64,000 nucleotides of DNA from Indolivaga alginatilytica (GCF_003201355.1 NZ_QICL01000008.1:79265-143264), one strand, 5' to 3'; positions 25,846 through 35,360 are shown, counted from the stretch's first letter. Notes: generated by a model not told the origin, from the letters alone. A program made the numbers and translations.

Positions 25846-27108
25846 ATGATGTTTTTGATGTCTTCAAGTATGTTGACAGTAATCTCTAGTGTAGTTGCAT
25901 TTTTGATTCTGACTTTACTTTTTGTTATTGCCATTCTTTATTCTAAGGCGAAGTTACTTCCTTCGGGAAATGTCAGTGTATTGGTAAACGGAGAGAAAGA
26001 GTTTAAGAGTCCAATCGGTACATCAGTACTTAGTGCTTTGCAATCGCAGCAAATTTATTTGTCTTCGGCTTGCGGAGGTGGAGGTACATGTGGTGAATGC
26101 CGATGTAGAGTGATAGAGGGTGGAGGAGAAATACTCCCTACCGAGGTGGGCTTTTTTTCTCGGAAACAGCAAAAAGAGCATTGGCGATTAGGTTGCCAAA
26201 CAAAGATAAAAGCTGATATGCAAGTTGAAATACCTGCTGAAGTTTTCGGAGTGAAAGAGTGGGAGTGTGAGGTAGTATCTAATAATAATGTAGCCTCTTT
26301 CATCAAAGAATTTGTAGTAAGATTGCCTGAAGGCGAACATCTTGATTTTAAACCGGGTTCATATATTCAAATTAATATACCTAAGTATAAGTTTAGTTTT
26401 ACTGAATTTATTATTGAAGATCGCTTTAAATCTGAATGGGATAAATTTAAGATGTGGGATTTGGGAATAGTCAATACCGAAGAGACCATGCGGGCTTATT
26501 CGATGGCTAACTATCCGGCAGAAGGTGATATTGTAATGCTTAATATTCGTATAGCCACTCCGCCTTTCGATCGGTCTATAGGTGGCTGGAAACAAGGAAT
26601 AAAACCGGGTATAGGATCTTCCTATATTTTCGGACTTAAACCGGGTGATAAAGTGAGTGTATCGGGGCCTTATGGCGATTTTCATATTCTGGATACTAAA
26701 AACGAGATGCTGTATATAGGTGGAGGTGCGGGTATGGCACCACTTCGTTCGCAGTTGCTACATTTATTTAATACACTCAAAACTACTGATAGGCAAATAT
26801 CGTATTGGTATGGTGCCCGTTCAAAGAATGAGATTTTCTATGAAGAAGATTTCCGTCAAATAGAAAAAGAATACCCAAACTTTACTTTCAATATAGCTCT
26901 TTCCGAACCTTTACCTGAAGATAACTGGACAGGCTACATAGGATTTATACATCAGGTAATATACGATAACTATCTGAAAGACCATGATGCTCCGGAGGAT
27001 ATCGAATACTACATGTGTGGACCGGGACCAATGGCTAATTCGGTCAAGAAGATGTTAGACGATTTGGGTGTTCCTCCTGAGATGTTGTTGTTTGATGACT
27101 TCGGTTGA
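25846..27108 (+). CDS. nqrF: Na+-translocating NADH:quinone reductase subunit F
   Basis: A 420-residue subunit: N-terminal membrane helix (about residues 10-33), 2Fe-2S ferredoxin domain with ligands C76, C82, C85 and C117 ('SACGGGGTCGECRCRV', 'RLGCQ'), then an FAD-binding domain with 'RAYSMANYP' and an NADH-binding domain with 'LYIGGGAGMAPLRSQLLH' and C-terminal 'YYMCGPGPMANSVKKML' and 'FDDFG'. It takes hydride from NADH in the cytoplasm and passes electrons into the complex. This is the last operon gene; a terminator follows within 30 nt. Confidence 0.96.
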   Translation: MMFLMSSSMLTVISSVVAFLILTLLFVIAILYSKAKLLPSGNVSVLVNGEKEFKSPIGTSVLSALQSQQIYLSSACGGGGTCGECRCRVIEGGGEILPTEVGFFSRKQQKEHWRLGCQTKIKADMQVEIPAEVFGVKEWECEVVSNNNVASFIKEFVVRLPEGEHLDFKPGSYIQINIPKYKFSFTEFIIEDRFKSEWDKFKMWDLGIVNTEETMRAYSMANYPAEGDIVMLNIRIATPPFDRSIGGWKQGIKPGIGSSYIFGLKPGDKVSVSGPYGDFHILDTKNEMLYIGGGAGMAPLRSQLLHLFNTLKTTDRQISYWYGARSKNEIFYEEDFRQIEKEYPNFTFNIALSEPLPEDNWTGYIGFIHQVIYDNYLKDHDAPEDIEYYMCGPGPMANSVKKMLDDLGVPPEMLLFDDFG

Positions 27109-27133
27109 AAAATATATATATATTCTATTTTAT

Positions 27134-27176
27134 CAAAAAGATCGCAGATGTCATTATGATATCTGTGATCTTTTTG
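27134..27176 (+). terminator. Terminator of the nqr operon
   Basis: 16-bp stem with one G:U pair (27134-27149 with 27161-27176), loop 11 nt, T-rich 3' side. Confidence 0.8.
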
Positions 27177-27248
27177 TTTACAAACATGTTTAATAGCATG
27201 TTTACTAATATTTGTATCATAATGATATTTTTAGTCCGAAATATTGCT

Positions 27249-27256
27249 TAAATTTG
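27249..27256 (+). promoter_or_regulatory. -7 box for the DUF3836-like gene
   Basis: TAAATTTG matches TAnnTTTG, implying a leader of about 40 nt; no clear -33 element. Confidence 0.45.
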
Positions 27257-27303
27257 AATTATGATAATGAAATAAACAATTAATCATTAAAAAAAATATC
27301 ATT

Positions 27304-27711
27304 ATGAAAGTAAATGTTTTTACTTCAGTTGTTGTTGCTCTGCTTTTGTTTGCAACTAATTCTAGCGTGGTAAAGGCAGATTCGGATGCAGTATTGTATC
27401 ATAATGTTGAAAAAACAGAAAATGTAGTTTCAACTACTTATTTTAAAGGAGATGTCAAGAACAATAATCTTGTACCTTTCAAAAAGAAAGTAAACACATT
27501 AAATGAACAAGGGGCATTCGTGTCTAAGATTACTTATATATGGAATGAATCGAGTAAGAATTGGACTCCTTCCAATATGATGGTTTACACATACGATGGT
27601 ACTAAGGTAATGAGTGTAGCTCGTTATGCTTGGAACGAAAGTGCTAAAGCATGGGGTAATCCTGAAAAGGCATCTTATAGCTATAATGAAGATGGAACTT
27701 CAGTACAATAA
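27304..27711 (+). CDS. Small exported DUF3836-like protein
   Basis: A 135-residue protein with a signal peptide (cleavage expected near 'SSVVKA', about residue 25). The mature part has two tandem 'W-N-E-S' units: 'KITYIWNESSKNWTPSNMMVYTYDG' and 'VARYAWNESAKAWGNPEKASYSYNEDG', a repeat typical of the small Bacteroidales DUF3836 family. Function is unknown; the protein should be periplasmic or secreted. It is monocistronic with its own promoter box and is convergent with recQ, with which it shares a terminator. Confidence 0.75.
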   Translation: MKVNVFTSVVVALLLFATNSSVVKADSDAVLYHNVEKTENVVSTTYFKGDVKNNNLVPFKKKVNTLNEQGAFVSKITYIWNESSKNWTPSNMMVYTYDGTKVMSVARYAWNESAKAWGNPEKASYSYNEDGTSVQ

Positions 27712-27753
27712 GCGATCTTTTCACAAATTCCAGATACATAAGTAGTAATGTTG

Positions 27754-27787
27754 AAAGAGTAAATGTCTTTACAGATATTTACTCTTT
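27754..27787. terminator. Bidirectional terminator overlapping the recQ stop codon
   Basis: 15-bp stem with one G:U pair (27754-27768 with 27773-27787), 4-nt loop. The right arm includes the recQ TAA (27779-27781). Confidence 0.8.
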
Positions 27788-29689
27788 CTTTTTATTGATC
27801 TTAATATAATCATTCTGTATTAAAAAAGATTCCTGATCGAGGTGGAAACGAATAACATGGATGATGTCTTCTTCTTTATATTCTGATATTTCGCTTGTCA
27901 GATCATCAATAGAATAATCTTTTTCACAGATGAGTTTTTTTATCTTATCAGAAATATCATTGAATTTATAATTACTGATTCCTGTATCGGATTTTGCGAG
28001 ACATACGTCACAGTGTCCGCAATCGGAGCTCTTTTTTTCTCCAAAATATGTTAGTAGCATCCTGCTACGGCATATATCGTTTCTTTCAGCATAATCGGTT
28101 ATGGCTATAATTCGTTTTTCGAATCTCTTTCTCCTTACTTCGTAGACACTTTGGGGAATTACAAAATATTTTATGGAAATCCTGGGCTGTTTATAAATTA
28201 TGAAAGGAGTTTTCTTGAAAGGTATATATTCTATTATCCGTTTTTTAGCCAGTATTTTTAGCATGTGGTATACTTCGGTTCTGCTCTTTTGAAGATGGAA
28301 GGCTATTGTTGCTTCATTTATAGTAACATAGTCTGCGAATATGCCGGTATACAGTCTTAATACTATGCTTATAAGATGCTCGTATTCTTTAGTGAATTCG
28401 TATTTATATAGTTCGTCTCTATAAATGGTGAAAATTATTCTCGACTGGTTGTCTGTATCATCAGTATATTCGATATATCCTGATAATTCGATAATCTTCA
28501 GCGCATTGTGTGTGGGTATAAGAGGGTACTTGTATGTAGAGCAGAATTTTTGTAAGCTGAAATCATAAGTCGAATTATGTCCGAAACCTTCAGCTATCTG
28601 AAAGAAATAGGCTAATGACTCATATACTGCAATGACGAAGTCACGTTCGGGGAATTCATCGCTAATACGTTTCTTTAATTTAGTACTGTCTGTTTTTGAA
28701 TATAGGATAACTGCATAGGCCTTTTTTTCGTCTCTGCCTGCCCGCCCTGCTTCCTGATAATATTCTTCTATTGAATTAGGTAAGTCTGTATGAACCACTA
28801 CTCGCACATCAGGCTTGTCAATCCCCATTCCGAAAGCATTTGTAGATACAATAATTCGACATTCGTTATCTTTCCATGCATTTTGCTTGCGTGTTTTATC
28901 ATCGCTGCTTAATCCTGCATGATAAAAATCGGCTGAAAGCCCGTGCTGTATCAATTCGGTTGCAATTTCCTTTGTCTTTAATCGACTGCGCACATATACT
29001 ATAGCGCTACCTTGAATCTTTGACAAGATCCTGACTAAAGATTCGGTTTTATTATCACTTTCCCGAACGATGTAGGAGAGATTTTTTCTTTCGAAACTTT
29101 TTCTGAAGACATTTTTTTCTTTAAATCCCAGAATGTTTTGAATATCATCTGTCACCTCAAGAGTAGCGGTTGCGGTAAGTGCCAGTACGGGGACATTGGG
29201 GAGCTCCTTCCTTATATCGGCGATATTCATGTAAGAAGGACGGAAGTCGTACCCCCATTGCGATATACAATGAGATTCGTCAATAGCCAGAAGGCACACA
29301 TTCATACTTCGAAGCTTAGCCTGAAATAATTGTGTACCGAGGCGTTCGGGTGAAATGTAGAGAAATTTGTAATCTCCCAAGATGGCATTATCCAGAGTAA
29401 TCAATATCTCATTGTGAGACATTCCTGAGTAAATAGACAATGCTCTTATGCCTTTTTCTTTCAGATTGTCAACCTGATCTTTCATCAGGGCAATAAGGGG
29501 GGTGATTACAAGGCAGATACCGTCCATAGCCAAAGCCGGAACCTGAAAAGTGATAGACTTTCCGCCTCCGGTAGGCATTAGACCTAGAGTGTCTTTCCCT
29601 GAAAAGACAGATTTGATAATATCTTCCTGTAAAGGTCTGAATTCTGAATATCTCCAGTATTCATGAAGTATTTTATGAAAAATATTCAA
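27779..29689 (-). CDS. recQ: RecQ-family ATP-dependent DNA helicase
   Basis: A 636-residue superfamily 2 helicase. Motif I is 'LGLMPTGGGKSITFQVP', motif II 'LAIDESHCISQWGYDFRP', motif III 'LALTATAT', and motifs V-VI 'VSTNAFGMGIDKPDVRVVVH' and 'QEAGRAGRD'. The RecQ zinc site follows near residue 535-560 ('CRSRMLLTYFGEKKSSDCGHC'). After it there is a winged-helix-like tail; an HRDC domain is not evident. RecQ unwinds DNA 3'-5' in recombination repair and replication fork rescue. It lies 18 nt after the metallo-hydrolase gene on the same strand, and recJ is further upstream in the same direction. Bacteroidetes may carry more than one RecQ, so this could be a paralogue. Confidence 0.92.
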   Translation of the reverse strand: MNIFHKILHEYWRYSEFRPLQEDIIKSVFSGKDTLGLMPTGGGKSITFQVPALAMDGICLVITPLIALMKDQVDNLKEKGIRALSIYSGMSHNEILITLDNAILGDYKFLYISPERLGTQLFQAKLRSMNVCLLAIDESHCISQWGYDFRPSYMNIADIRKELPNVPVLALTATATLEVTDDIQNILGFKEKNVFRKSFERKNLSYIVRESDNKTESLVRILSKIQGSAIVYVRSRLKTKEIATELIQHGLSADFYHAGLSSDDKTRKQNAWKDNECRIIVSTNAFGMGIDKPDVRVVVHTDLPNSIEEYYQEAGRAGRDEKKAYAVILYSKTDSTKLKKRISDEFPERDFVIAVYESLAYFFQIAEGFGHNSTYDFSLQKFCSTYKYPLIPTHNALKIIELSGYIEYTDDTDNQSRIIFTIYRDELYKYEFTKEYEHLISIVLRLYTGIFADYVTINEATIAFHLQKSRTEVYHMLKILAKKRIIEYIPFKKTPFIIYKQPRISIKYFVIPQSVYEVRRKRFEKRIIAITDYAERNDICRSRMLLTYFGEKKSSDCGHCDVCLAKSDTGISNYKFNDISDKIKKLICEKDYSIDDLTSEISEYKEEDIIHVIRFHLDQESFLIQNDYIKINKKKE

Positions 29690-29707
29690 TTCTGTTTTCA
29701 GAATATT

Positions 29708-30523
29708 TTAGAGGTTCGACATTGAACGCACTAATAACTTTGCTTTATTGTTTTCCTTTTCTAAAGCCTTAATGATTTTTTTGTCATTAAACTCTGAAAA
29801 GTGATAAGGGTAAAGGTATACAGGCGATACTTTTTGAGCAGCATCTATAAACATATCGTCGGTCATTGTATAAGGCGTATTTTTAGGAAGGAAAGCGATG
29901 TACGCACCTTTCAGTTGTTCCATCTCCGGAATGTTTTCTGTATCTCCTGCTATATATACTTTTTCGCTTCCTAAAGTTAATACATAACCATTGCCTCTTC
30001 CTTTTGGATGATAATATTCGCCATTATCTTTTTTATTTTCAATATTATATGCGGGAACGGCTTGGATATCAATTTTTTCGAAAATTGTTTTATCTCCATT
30101 GTTAAGAACTTCACCATAACCGATTGAGTCTGCACATACTTTTGATACTATAAAACGGGTTTTAGCTTGTCTTATCTGCTCAATAGCTCCTAAATCCAAA
30201 TGGTCGGAATGTTCGTGAGTCAATAGAATTAAATCAGCTTTAGGTAACTTCGAATAATCTGCAACTTTTGAATATGGATCTACGTGTATTATTTTTCCAT
30301 TAATTTCAAGCATGAGAGATGCATGTCCCACTAAAGTAACATTCAGTTCTCCCAATTTGGTGATGTAACTATCGGATGTCAACGGTTGTGATGGGGATTC
30401 TTTCATATCACTATTATCGCTGGAAGCGCTATTGTTAATAACCTCTACTTTTCTATCACTATTGCAAGCAGTTCCGATAGATAGTAGAGCTGCTGCCGTA
30501 AAAAACACAATTAAACCTCTCAT
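29708..30523 (-). CDS. Exported MBL-fold metallo-hydrolase, lipoprotein
   Basis: A 271-residue lipoprotein (Cys20 in 'LSIGTACNS') with a metallo-beta-lactamase fold of the UlaG-like branch. The metal motif is 'LLTHEHSDHLD', later ligands are in 'VYIAGDTENIPEM' and 'YLYPYHFSEFND'. A Ser/Asn-rich linker separates the lipid anchor from the enzyme. UlaG-type proteins are lactonases or phosphodiesterases/nucleases and are usually cytosolic; this one should be outside the inner membrane, so its substrate is unknown. It sits between recJ and recQ on the same strand, with the recJ-side gap of 110 nt carrying a perfect hairpin. Confidence 0.82.
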   Translation of the reverse strand: MRGLIVFFTAAALLSIGTACNSDRKVEVINNSASSDNSDMKESPSQPLTSDSYITKLGELNVTLVGHASLMLEINGKIIHVDPYSKVADYSKLPKADLILLTHEHSDHLDLGAIEQIRQAKTRFIVSKVCADSIGYGEVLNNGDKTIFEKIDIQAVPAYNIENKKDNGEYYHPKGRGNGYVLTLGSEKVYIAGDTENIPEMEQLKGAYIAFLPKNTPYTMTDDMFIDAAQKVSPVYLYPYHFSEFNDKKIIKALEKENNKAKLLVRSMSNL

Positions 30524-30613
30524 ATATTGACTATCATTTTTGTAAATAAGTAATATTAAATATGTATTACTTTAGATTATAATTAAAACTATCTCTTGTT
30601 TTTATTCCTAAAT

Positions 30614-30642
30614 CAATTTTAAGGTCTTAGACCTTAAAATTG
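30614..30642 (-). repeat. Dispersed intergenic hairpin, copy 6 (overlaps recJ stop)
   Basis: A perfect palindrome with 13-bp arms CAATTTTAAGGTC / GACCTTAAAATTG and a 3-nt loop. The core AAGGTCTTAGACCTTA (30621-30636) contains the recJ TAA (30634-30636), and the last recJ codons lie in one arm. Confidence 0.8.
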
Positions 30643-32355
30643 TCCTTTATCAATATCCTTTATGTATAATTGAGTGTTAGTTTTTCCGTTATGAATGTTT
30701 TCTTCCAATGTATAGCAAATGTCATAGAGACCTTTTTTGATCATACTAAAACTATTGCTTTGCCTGAAAGCGATGCCATGCATGGGAGTGTTGAGTGACG
30801 AATCTACCATGTCTAATTTGATATGGAGAGAATCTTTACCTACTAATTTGCTGTTTCCATAATCAGCAACGTCTTTTGAGACAAAGATCGGATTAAGATT
30901 TTCCGGGCCGAACGGTGCAAATTTATCCAAATCGGAAACAAATTTATTATTGATATCGATAAAATTTAATTCAGCATTAATATCAATCTGAGGACGCATC
31001 ATTTCAGGAGCAATAAGTTCTACAGACATTGCTTCGAAACGGCGTCTGAATTCAGATAAATTTTCTTCCTTCAACGAAAGCCCTGCTGCATAGGTATGCC
31101 CTCCAAAGTTTTCGAGTATATCTTTACATGCCTCAATGGCTTTATATACATCAAAGCCCATAACTGATCTGGCAGAGCCTGTAACTAAGTTGTTCGATTT
31201 AGTCAGAACAACTGCCGGGCGGTAATATTTCTCGGTAAGCCTCGATGCTACGATTCCTATTACACCTTTGTGCCAATCTTTATTGAATATAACTATGCTG
31301 TTAATCTTAGTTATATCAAGTTCCGATTCTATAAAGTTGATCGCTTCTTCTGTAATACGCTTATCCAGTTCGCGGCGATTTGCATTATAATGGTCTATAT
31401 TTTCACTCTTTAGTTTTGCATCGAGTGCTGTATTCGATAAAAGCAGATCAACCGCTTCCTTTCCGTTCATCATGCGCCCCGAGGCATTAATACGAGGACC
31501 TATTTTAAATACAATATCACTTACGGTGATCGATTTGTCATTTAGTCCGCAAATATCGATGATGCCTTGTAATCCCATACTGGGACTGGAGTTGAGTTGC
31601 TTTAATCCGTAATAAGTCAGGATTCGGTTTTCACCTGTAAGGGGTACAATATCAGATGCTACGCTTACAGCAACTAAATCGAGAAGGTCGAGTAACTCCG
31701 AAAAGTCAATTTTGTTATTCTGAGCTAAAGCTTGTGCCAACTTAAAACCGACTCCACAGCCTGATAAATGTTCGTAAGGGTAGATCGAGTCTACTCGTTT
31801 TGCATCTACAACAGCTACAGCATCGGGCAATGTTTCATCAGGCATGTGATGGTCACAGATGATGAAATCAATCCCTTTACTTTTTGCATATTTTACTTTT
31901 TCGATGGCTTTTATACCACAATCAAGAGCAATAATCAGTTTTACATCTGTTTCGGCTGCATAATCTATTCCCTGCTCCGATATTCCGTATCCTTCATCAT
32001 ATCTGTCGGGGATATAATAATCGAGATTGGTTGTAAACTTTCTTAAGAACTTGTAGACTAATGCCACTGCTGTGGTTCCGTCTACATCATAATCACCGTA
32101 TACCAAAATGCGTTCTTTCTGTCCTAAAGCATTCTCGATTCTATCGATAGCTTTATCCATATCGGGCAAGAGAAAAGGATCGTGAAGATCTTTTAAACTT
32201 GGATGGAAGAATTTTTGAGCTTGCTCAACGGAGTTGATCCCGCGTTGAATAAGTAGTTGACACAGAGCCGGATGCATACCCAACTGAGTTGATAGCTCAT
32301 CTCTTATTTCTGTCTCTTTTGGTGTAAGTGGTTTGTAATTCCATTTGTAAATCAT
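30634..32355 (-). CDS. recJ: Single-stranded-DNA-specific exonuclease RecJ
   Basis: A 573-residue RecJ of usual length. DHH-family motifs are clear: 'ILVYGDYDVDGTTAVAL' (motif I), 'LIIALDCGIKA' (II), 'DFIICDHHMPDE' (III, the DHH) and 'GPRINASGRM' and the DHHA1 'NFGGHTYAAGLSLKEENL'. RecJ digests 5' ended single strands with Mn2+/Mg2+ and acts with RecQ in the RecF pathway and in mismatch and base-excision repair. Here recJ, the metallo-hydrolase and recQ follow in one direction, which fits a shared repair role for the two nucleic-acid enzymes. The stop codon lies within a dispersed hairpin. Confidence 0.95.
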   Translation of the reverse strand: MIYKWNYKPLTPKETEIRDELSTQLGMHPALCQLLIQRGINSVEQAQKFFHPSLKDLHDPFLLPDMDKAIDRIENALGQKERILVYGDYDVDGTTAVALVYKFLRKFTTNLDYYIPDRYDEGYGISEQGIDYAAETDVKLIIALDCGIKAIEKVKYAKSKGIDFIICDHHMPDETLPDAVAVVDAKRVDSIYPYEHLSGCGVGFKLAQALAQNNKIDFSELLDLLDLVAVSVASDIVPLTGENRILTYYGLKQLNSSPSMGLQGIIDICGLNDKSITVSDIVFKIGPRINASGRMMNGKEAVDLLLSNTALDAKLKSENIDHYNANRRELDKRITEEAINFIESELDITKINSIVIFNKDWHKGVIGIVASRLTEKYYRPAVVLTKSNNLVTGSARSVMGFDVYKAIEACKDILENFGGHTYAAGLSLKEENLSEFRRRFEAMSVELIAPEMMRPQIDINAELNFIDINNKFVSDLDKFAPFGPENLNPIFVSKDVADYGNSKLVGKDSLHIKLDMVDSSLNTPMHGIAFRQSNSFSMIKKGLYDICYTLEENIHNGKTNTQLYIKDIDKGQF

Positions 32356-32671
32356 TATATATTGTTTTTTTCTTTTCTCTGTCGGGGTAGAAGCTTTGTT
32401 ATGCCTCTAATGCTCTTTGTATCAGTGATTATTTATATATAATATTATAGCTGACACATTTAGGTATATCTCGTAAAGATACTATTTATATATAACACTG
32501 AATAGTGATTTTGTGTTTTTGTTGTTGAAAAAAAAATGAGAATTCCAAGATTTATTGATTAATAATTCTTTATAAGGCTGCAAACCTTATTGTAATTTTG
32601 CGGGCTGAAAAAACAGAGATAGCTCTAATTATAGTCTAAGGTAATAACCTACGTAAGGTTACCTGTACGGA
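32356..32671. other. Intergenic region between recJ and the TonB receptor gene
   Basis: No gene seen. It contains one dispersed hairpin (32572-32590), a rightward TAATTTTG box just after it (32593-32600) pointing against the TonB receptor gene, and a small imperfect inverted repeat (32640-32663) next to the receptor's 3' end. Confidence 0.55.
32572..32590 (-). repeat. Dispersed intergenic hairpin, copy 7
   Basis: Plus strand ATAAGGCTGCAAACCTTAT: 5-6-bp arms TAAGG/CCTTA with a 7-nt middle. A rightward TAnnTTTG box starts 3 nt after it. Confidence 0.6.
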
Positions 32672-35083
32672 TCAGAAATCAGCTACAATTTTAAAATTTA
32701 GTTGGCGTCCCGTTAAGTAATTGGGTACTGCAAATTGCTGGTTAAATACATTGGTAATCCAGTAGTATGAATTTGTATTGCTTATTGCAAAGAGGTTAAA
32801 TATATCAGCACCAAACCAAATGTTTTTGAATGATCCTAAAAATGTGTTGTTGTTTCTTATTTTAAAATCCTCCCCTAAGGCTTGCCATGCAAAGCCGATA
32901 TCGACTCTGCGATAGGCCGGAGTTCGGAAGAATCCTTTTTCGAAAAATTCGGCATTAGGCGATGCTTGTGGTAGTCCTTGAGATAAGTGACCTCTGAGGT
33001 TCATTGTCAGGCGTTCTATTCCGGGGAAATAGTCTTGAAAAAACAAGGATATATTATAACCCTGATCGGTAGGCAGTGGTGCTTTTATACCGTTTACGGT
33101 TTGTTGGGTTTTCATTAAAGAGAAGCTTATCCAACTATCCGAGCCTTTTACAAACTCGCCGAATAGTTTCATGTCCCATCCCATTGCATATCCTGTTCCC
33201 GAGTTTTCTCCCGAATATCTGATCTTGACGTTATCAACGGTATATGGAACCAAGTCGGATAATTTCTTATAATACACTTCGCTTGTAAATTTAAAAGGGC
33301 GATCCATTGTTTTGAATTTATAATCGCCTCCTACTATGAAGTGTATTGATTTCTGAGATTTTATGTCTTTATTGAGAACAACCACTGAGTTTTGCCCTGT
33401 GGTTACTATCTTCTGATATTCGCGATAGAAAGGTGCCTGATAATAAATACCTGTCGCAAAACGTAAAGTAATATCTCTCTTGGTGTCGGGTATCAGTGCT
33501 ATGGATGCACGGGGACTAATAATAGTTTCGTCATTAAACGTCCAATGGCTGGCTCTTATACCTGCATTGATATATATAATATTATCTCCCGAAGTGAATT
33601 GATAGGTATCCTGTAAAAATCCGGCATATCGGTTGCTGTTTATTATATTATCCGATCTCAGATTGGAATATACACTTACTTTGTCTCCAAGGTTGGGTAG
33701 GGAGTGACCTGCCGAATCGCGAACACTCCATTCTTTTATCTGATCGTCTATTTTTTCTTGTTGAATAGTTATTCCCCAACGTAGAGCGTGTTTTCCAAAT
33801 TTAAATGAGCCAAGATGGCGGATATTCGATACATCTATATTCAGATTGTTGCGTGCATGTTCCAAATACGAACCGACACCTAATAGGTTACCGTTTTCAC
33901 CTTCCATTCCGTTGGACGAAAGACCAAGATCAGTTAGTCTATATTCTCCGCTTATATCATAACGTTCGTATTCTCTTGAAGCGAAAGCCGATCCCATAAA
34001 TTCTATTTCGAGATTATCGGTTAGCTTACCTTTCATACTCAATGCCCCGAAGTAAGTCAGGAATTTATCATTCTCCTGACCATCAAAATAAACAGTGAAG
34101 TTTTTTGCATTGGCAGCCGAGCCAAATCGTGTCTGACGGCTTTGAGGTATAAATTTATAGACGTTGCTGGATACATTGCCTAAAAAGCTGACTTCCCATT
34201 TCGGAGATAATCCGAGAGTCATATAAGTTTGTGCATCTACAAATGTGGGATCGTATTCTGCGCTTGTATCTAAAGTGCCGAGTAAGGCCCGTGTTGTTTT
34301 GTATCTGAATCCGGTTATCTGGGTAAAGCGTCCGCTGGAACTTCCGACATAAGCATTTGCACCCAATAAACTCCCTGCAACAGAAGCTTCGAAGGTTTGT
34401 GGTCTTTTGTATGTAATATCAAGGGCAGAAGCCATCCTGTCACCATAGGCAGCTTCGAAACCTCCTGTTGAGAATTTTACTTCTTTAGCCATGTTCGGAT
34501 TTATGAAACTAAGTCCTTCCTGTTGCCCCGAACGGATCAGGAGCGGTCTGTAGATTTCTATTCCGTTTACATATACAATATTTTCATCATAATTACCCCC
34601 GCGAACCGAGTACTGAGAACTCATCTCATTTGTATTGCTTACGCCCGGTCCTAAAGCGAGTATAGACTCGATACTTCCTCCTGTGGGATCGGCCAATAGA
34701 TTAGTCTTTCCTATTTCTATTTTTCCCATAGTAGTTGTTTGGCCTTTTTCTCCAAGGATAGTTACCTCTTCTAATACGGTTTCCCGCATCATCATATTGA
34801 GAGTCATGTTTCCGATGACTTTAGCAATCTGTTTTTTCGATGTTTGATAGCCTACCCTCGAAAATACAATGATAATGGAGTCTCCCATCGGTACGGATAT
34901 CTGGTACTTCCCCTGATTGTTAGTGAAAACACCCAATGAAGAGCCTTGCAGCGATACACTGACAAAATCTACAGGGCTATTGTCGAAATTGGTAACAGTA
35001 CCACTTATCTTAGCCTGCTGAGCTGATAGATTGAAAGTGAATAGAAGAAAAGCTAAGATTGTGTATATCGGATGTTTAATCAT
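32672..35083 (-). CDS. TonB-dependent outer-membrane receptor
   Basis: The open frame starts at 35131, but the signal peptide begins at the internal Met (35081-35083), 'MIKHPIYTILAFLLFTFNLSA', giving 803 residues. Domains: carboxypeptidase regulatory-like fold (about 20-110, 'KISGTVTNFDNSPVDFVSVSLQG'), plug with 'VSNTNEMSSQYSVRGGNYDENIVYVNGIEIY' (about 150-250), and a 22-strand barrel ending in 'LNFKIVADF' with a C-terminal aromatic. The protein imports a ligand across the outer membrane with TonB-ExbBD energy. It is not accompanied by a susD gene, so a siderophore, cobalamin, or peptide ligand is as likely as a glycan. It has a good promoter. Confidence 0.93.
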   Translation of the reverse strand: MIKHPIYTILAFLLFTFNLSAQQAKISGTVTNFDNSPVDFVSVSLQGSSLGVFTNNQGKYQISVPMGDSIIIVFSRVGYQTSKKQIAKVIGNMTLNMMMRETVLEEVTILGEKGQTTTMGKIEIGKTNLLADPTGGSIESILALGPGVSNTNEMSSQYSVRGGNYDENIVYVNGIEIYRPLLIRSGQQEGLSFINPNMAKEVKFSTGGFEAAYGDRMASALDITYKRPQTFEASVAGSLLGANAYVGSSSGRFTQITGFRYKTTRALLGTLDTSAEYDPTFVDAQTYMTLGLSPKWEVSFLGNVSSNVYKFIPQSRQTRFGSAANAKNFTVYFDGQENDKFLTYFGALSMKGKLTDNLEIEFMGSAFASREYERYDISGEYRLTDLGLSSNGMEGENGNLLGVGSYLEHARNNLNIDVSNIRHLGSFKFGKHALRWGITIQQEKIDDQIKEWSVRDSAGHSLPNLGDKVSVYSNLRSDNIINSNRYAGFLQDTYQFTSGDNIIYINAGIRASHWTFNDETIISPRASIALIPDTKRDITLRFATGIYYQAPFYREYQKIVTTGQNSVVVLNKDIKSQKSIHFIVGGDYKFKTMDRPFKFTSEVYYKKLSDLVPYTVDNVKIRYSGENSGTGYAMGWDMKLFGEFVKGSDSWISFSLMKTQQTVNGIKAPLPTDQGYNISLFFQDYFPGIERLTMNLRGHLSQGLPQASPNAEFFEKGFFRTPAYRRVDIGFAWQALGEDFKIRNNNTFLGSFKNIWFGADIFNLFAISNTNSYYWITNVFNQQFAVPNYLTGRQLNFKIVADF

Positions 35084-35138
35084 ATTCTGCTTGGAATGAA
35101 TTTCTGGAAATCTCTGTGAAAATAGATTCAATAATGCT

Positions 35139-35170
35139 CAAAGTTAATTTATATTTTAGAATTTATACAA
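35139..35170 (-). promoter_or_regulatory. Promoter of the TonB receptor gene
   Basis: Minus strand TTG (35168-35170), spacer 21 nt, TAACTTTG (35139-35146); leader about 50 nt. Confidence 0.6.
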
Positions 35171-35352
35171 GGACGAAGGAGCAGATTACCTGTTGTGGAT
35201 GAAAAAGTTTATTTTATTAATACTTTCTTATCAAAATTATCTATTGGCAATATGCTTGTGTATCTTGTTTTTAAGTGTAATCGGATAATGCCTTCTTAAC
35301 ATTCTGTTGACAATTTTATGGATAAAAAAGAATGGAATGTGATAATAAGCTA

Positions 35353-35360
35353 TAACTTTG
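35353..35360 (+). promoter_or_regulatory. -7 box of the 2-oxoacid oxidoreductase operon
   Basis: TAACTTTG matches TAnnTTTG; leader of about 65 nt to the ferredoxin gene. -33 element unclear. Confidence 0.55.

Noticed and set aside
32640-32663. Inverted repeat after the TonB receptor stop as a terminator
   Set aside because: Arms are only 5 bp (AACCT/AGGTT) with no T-run.
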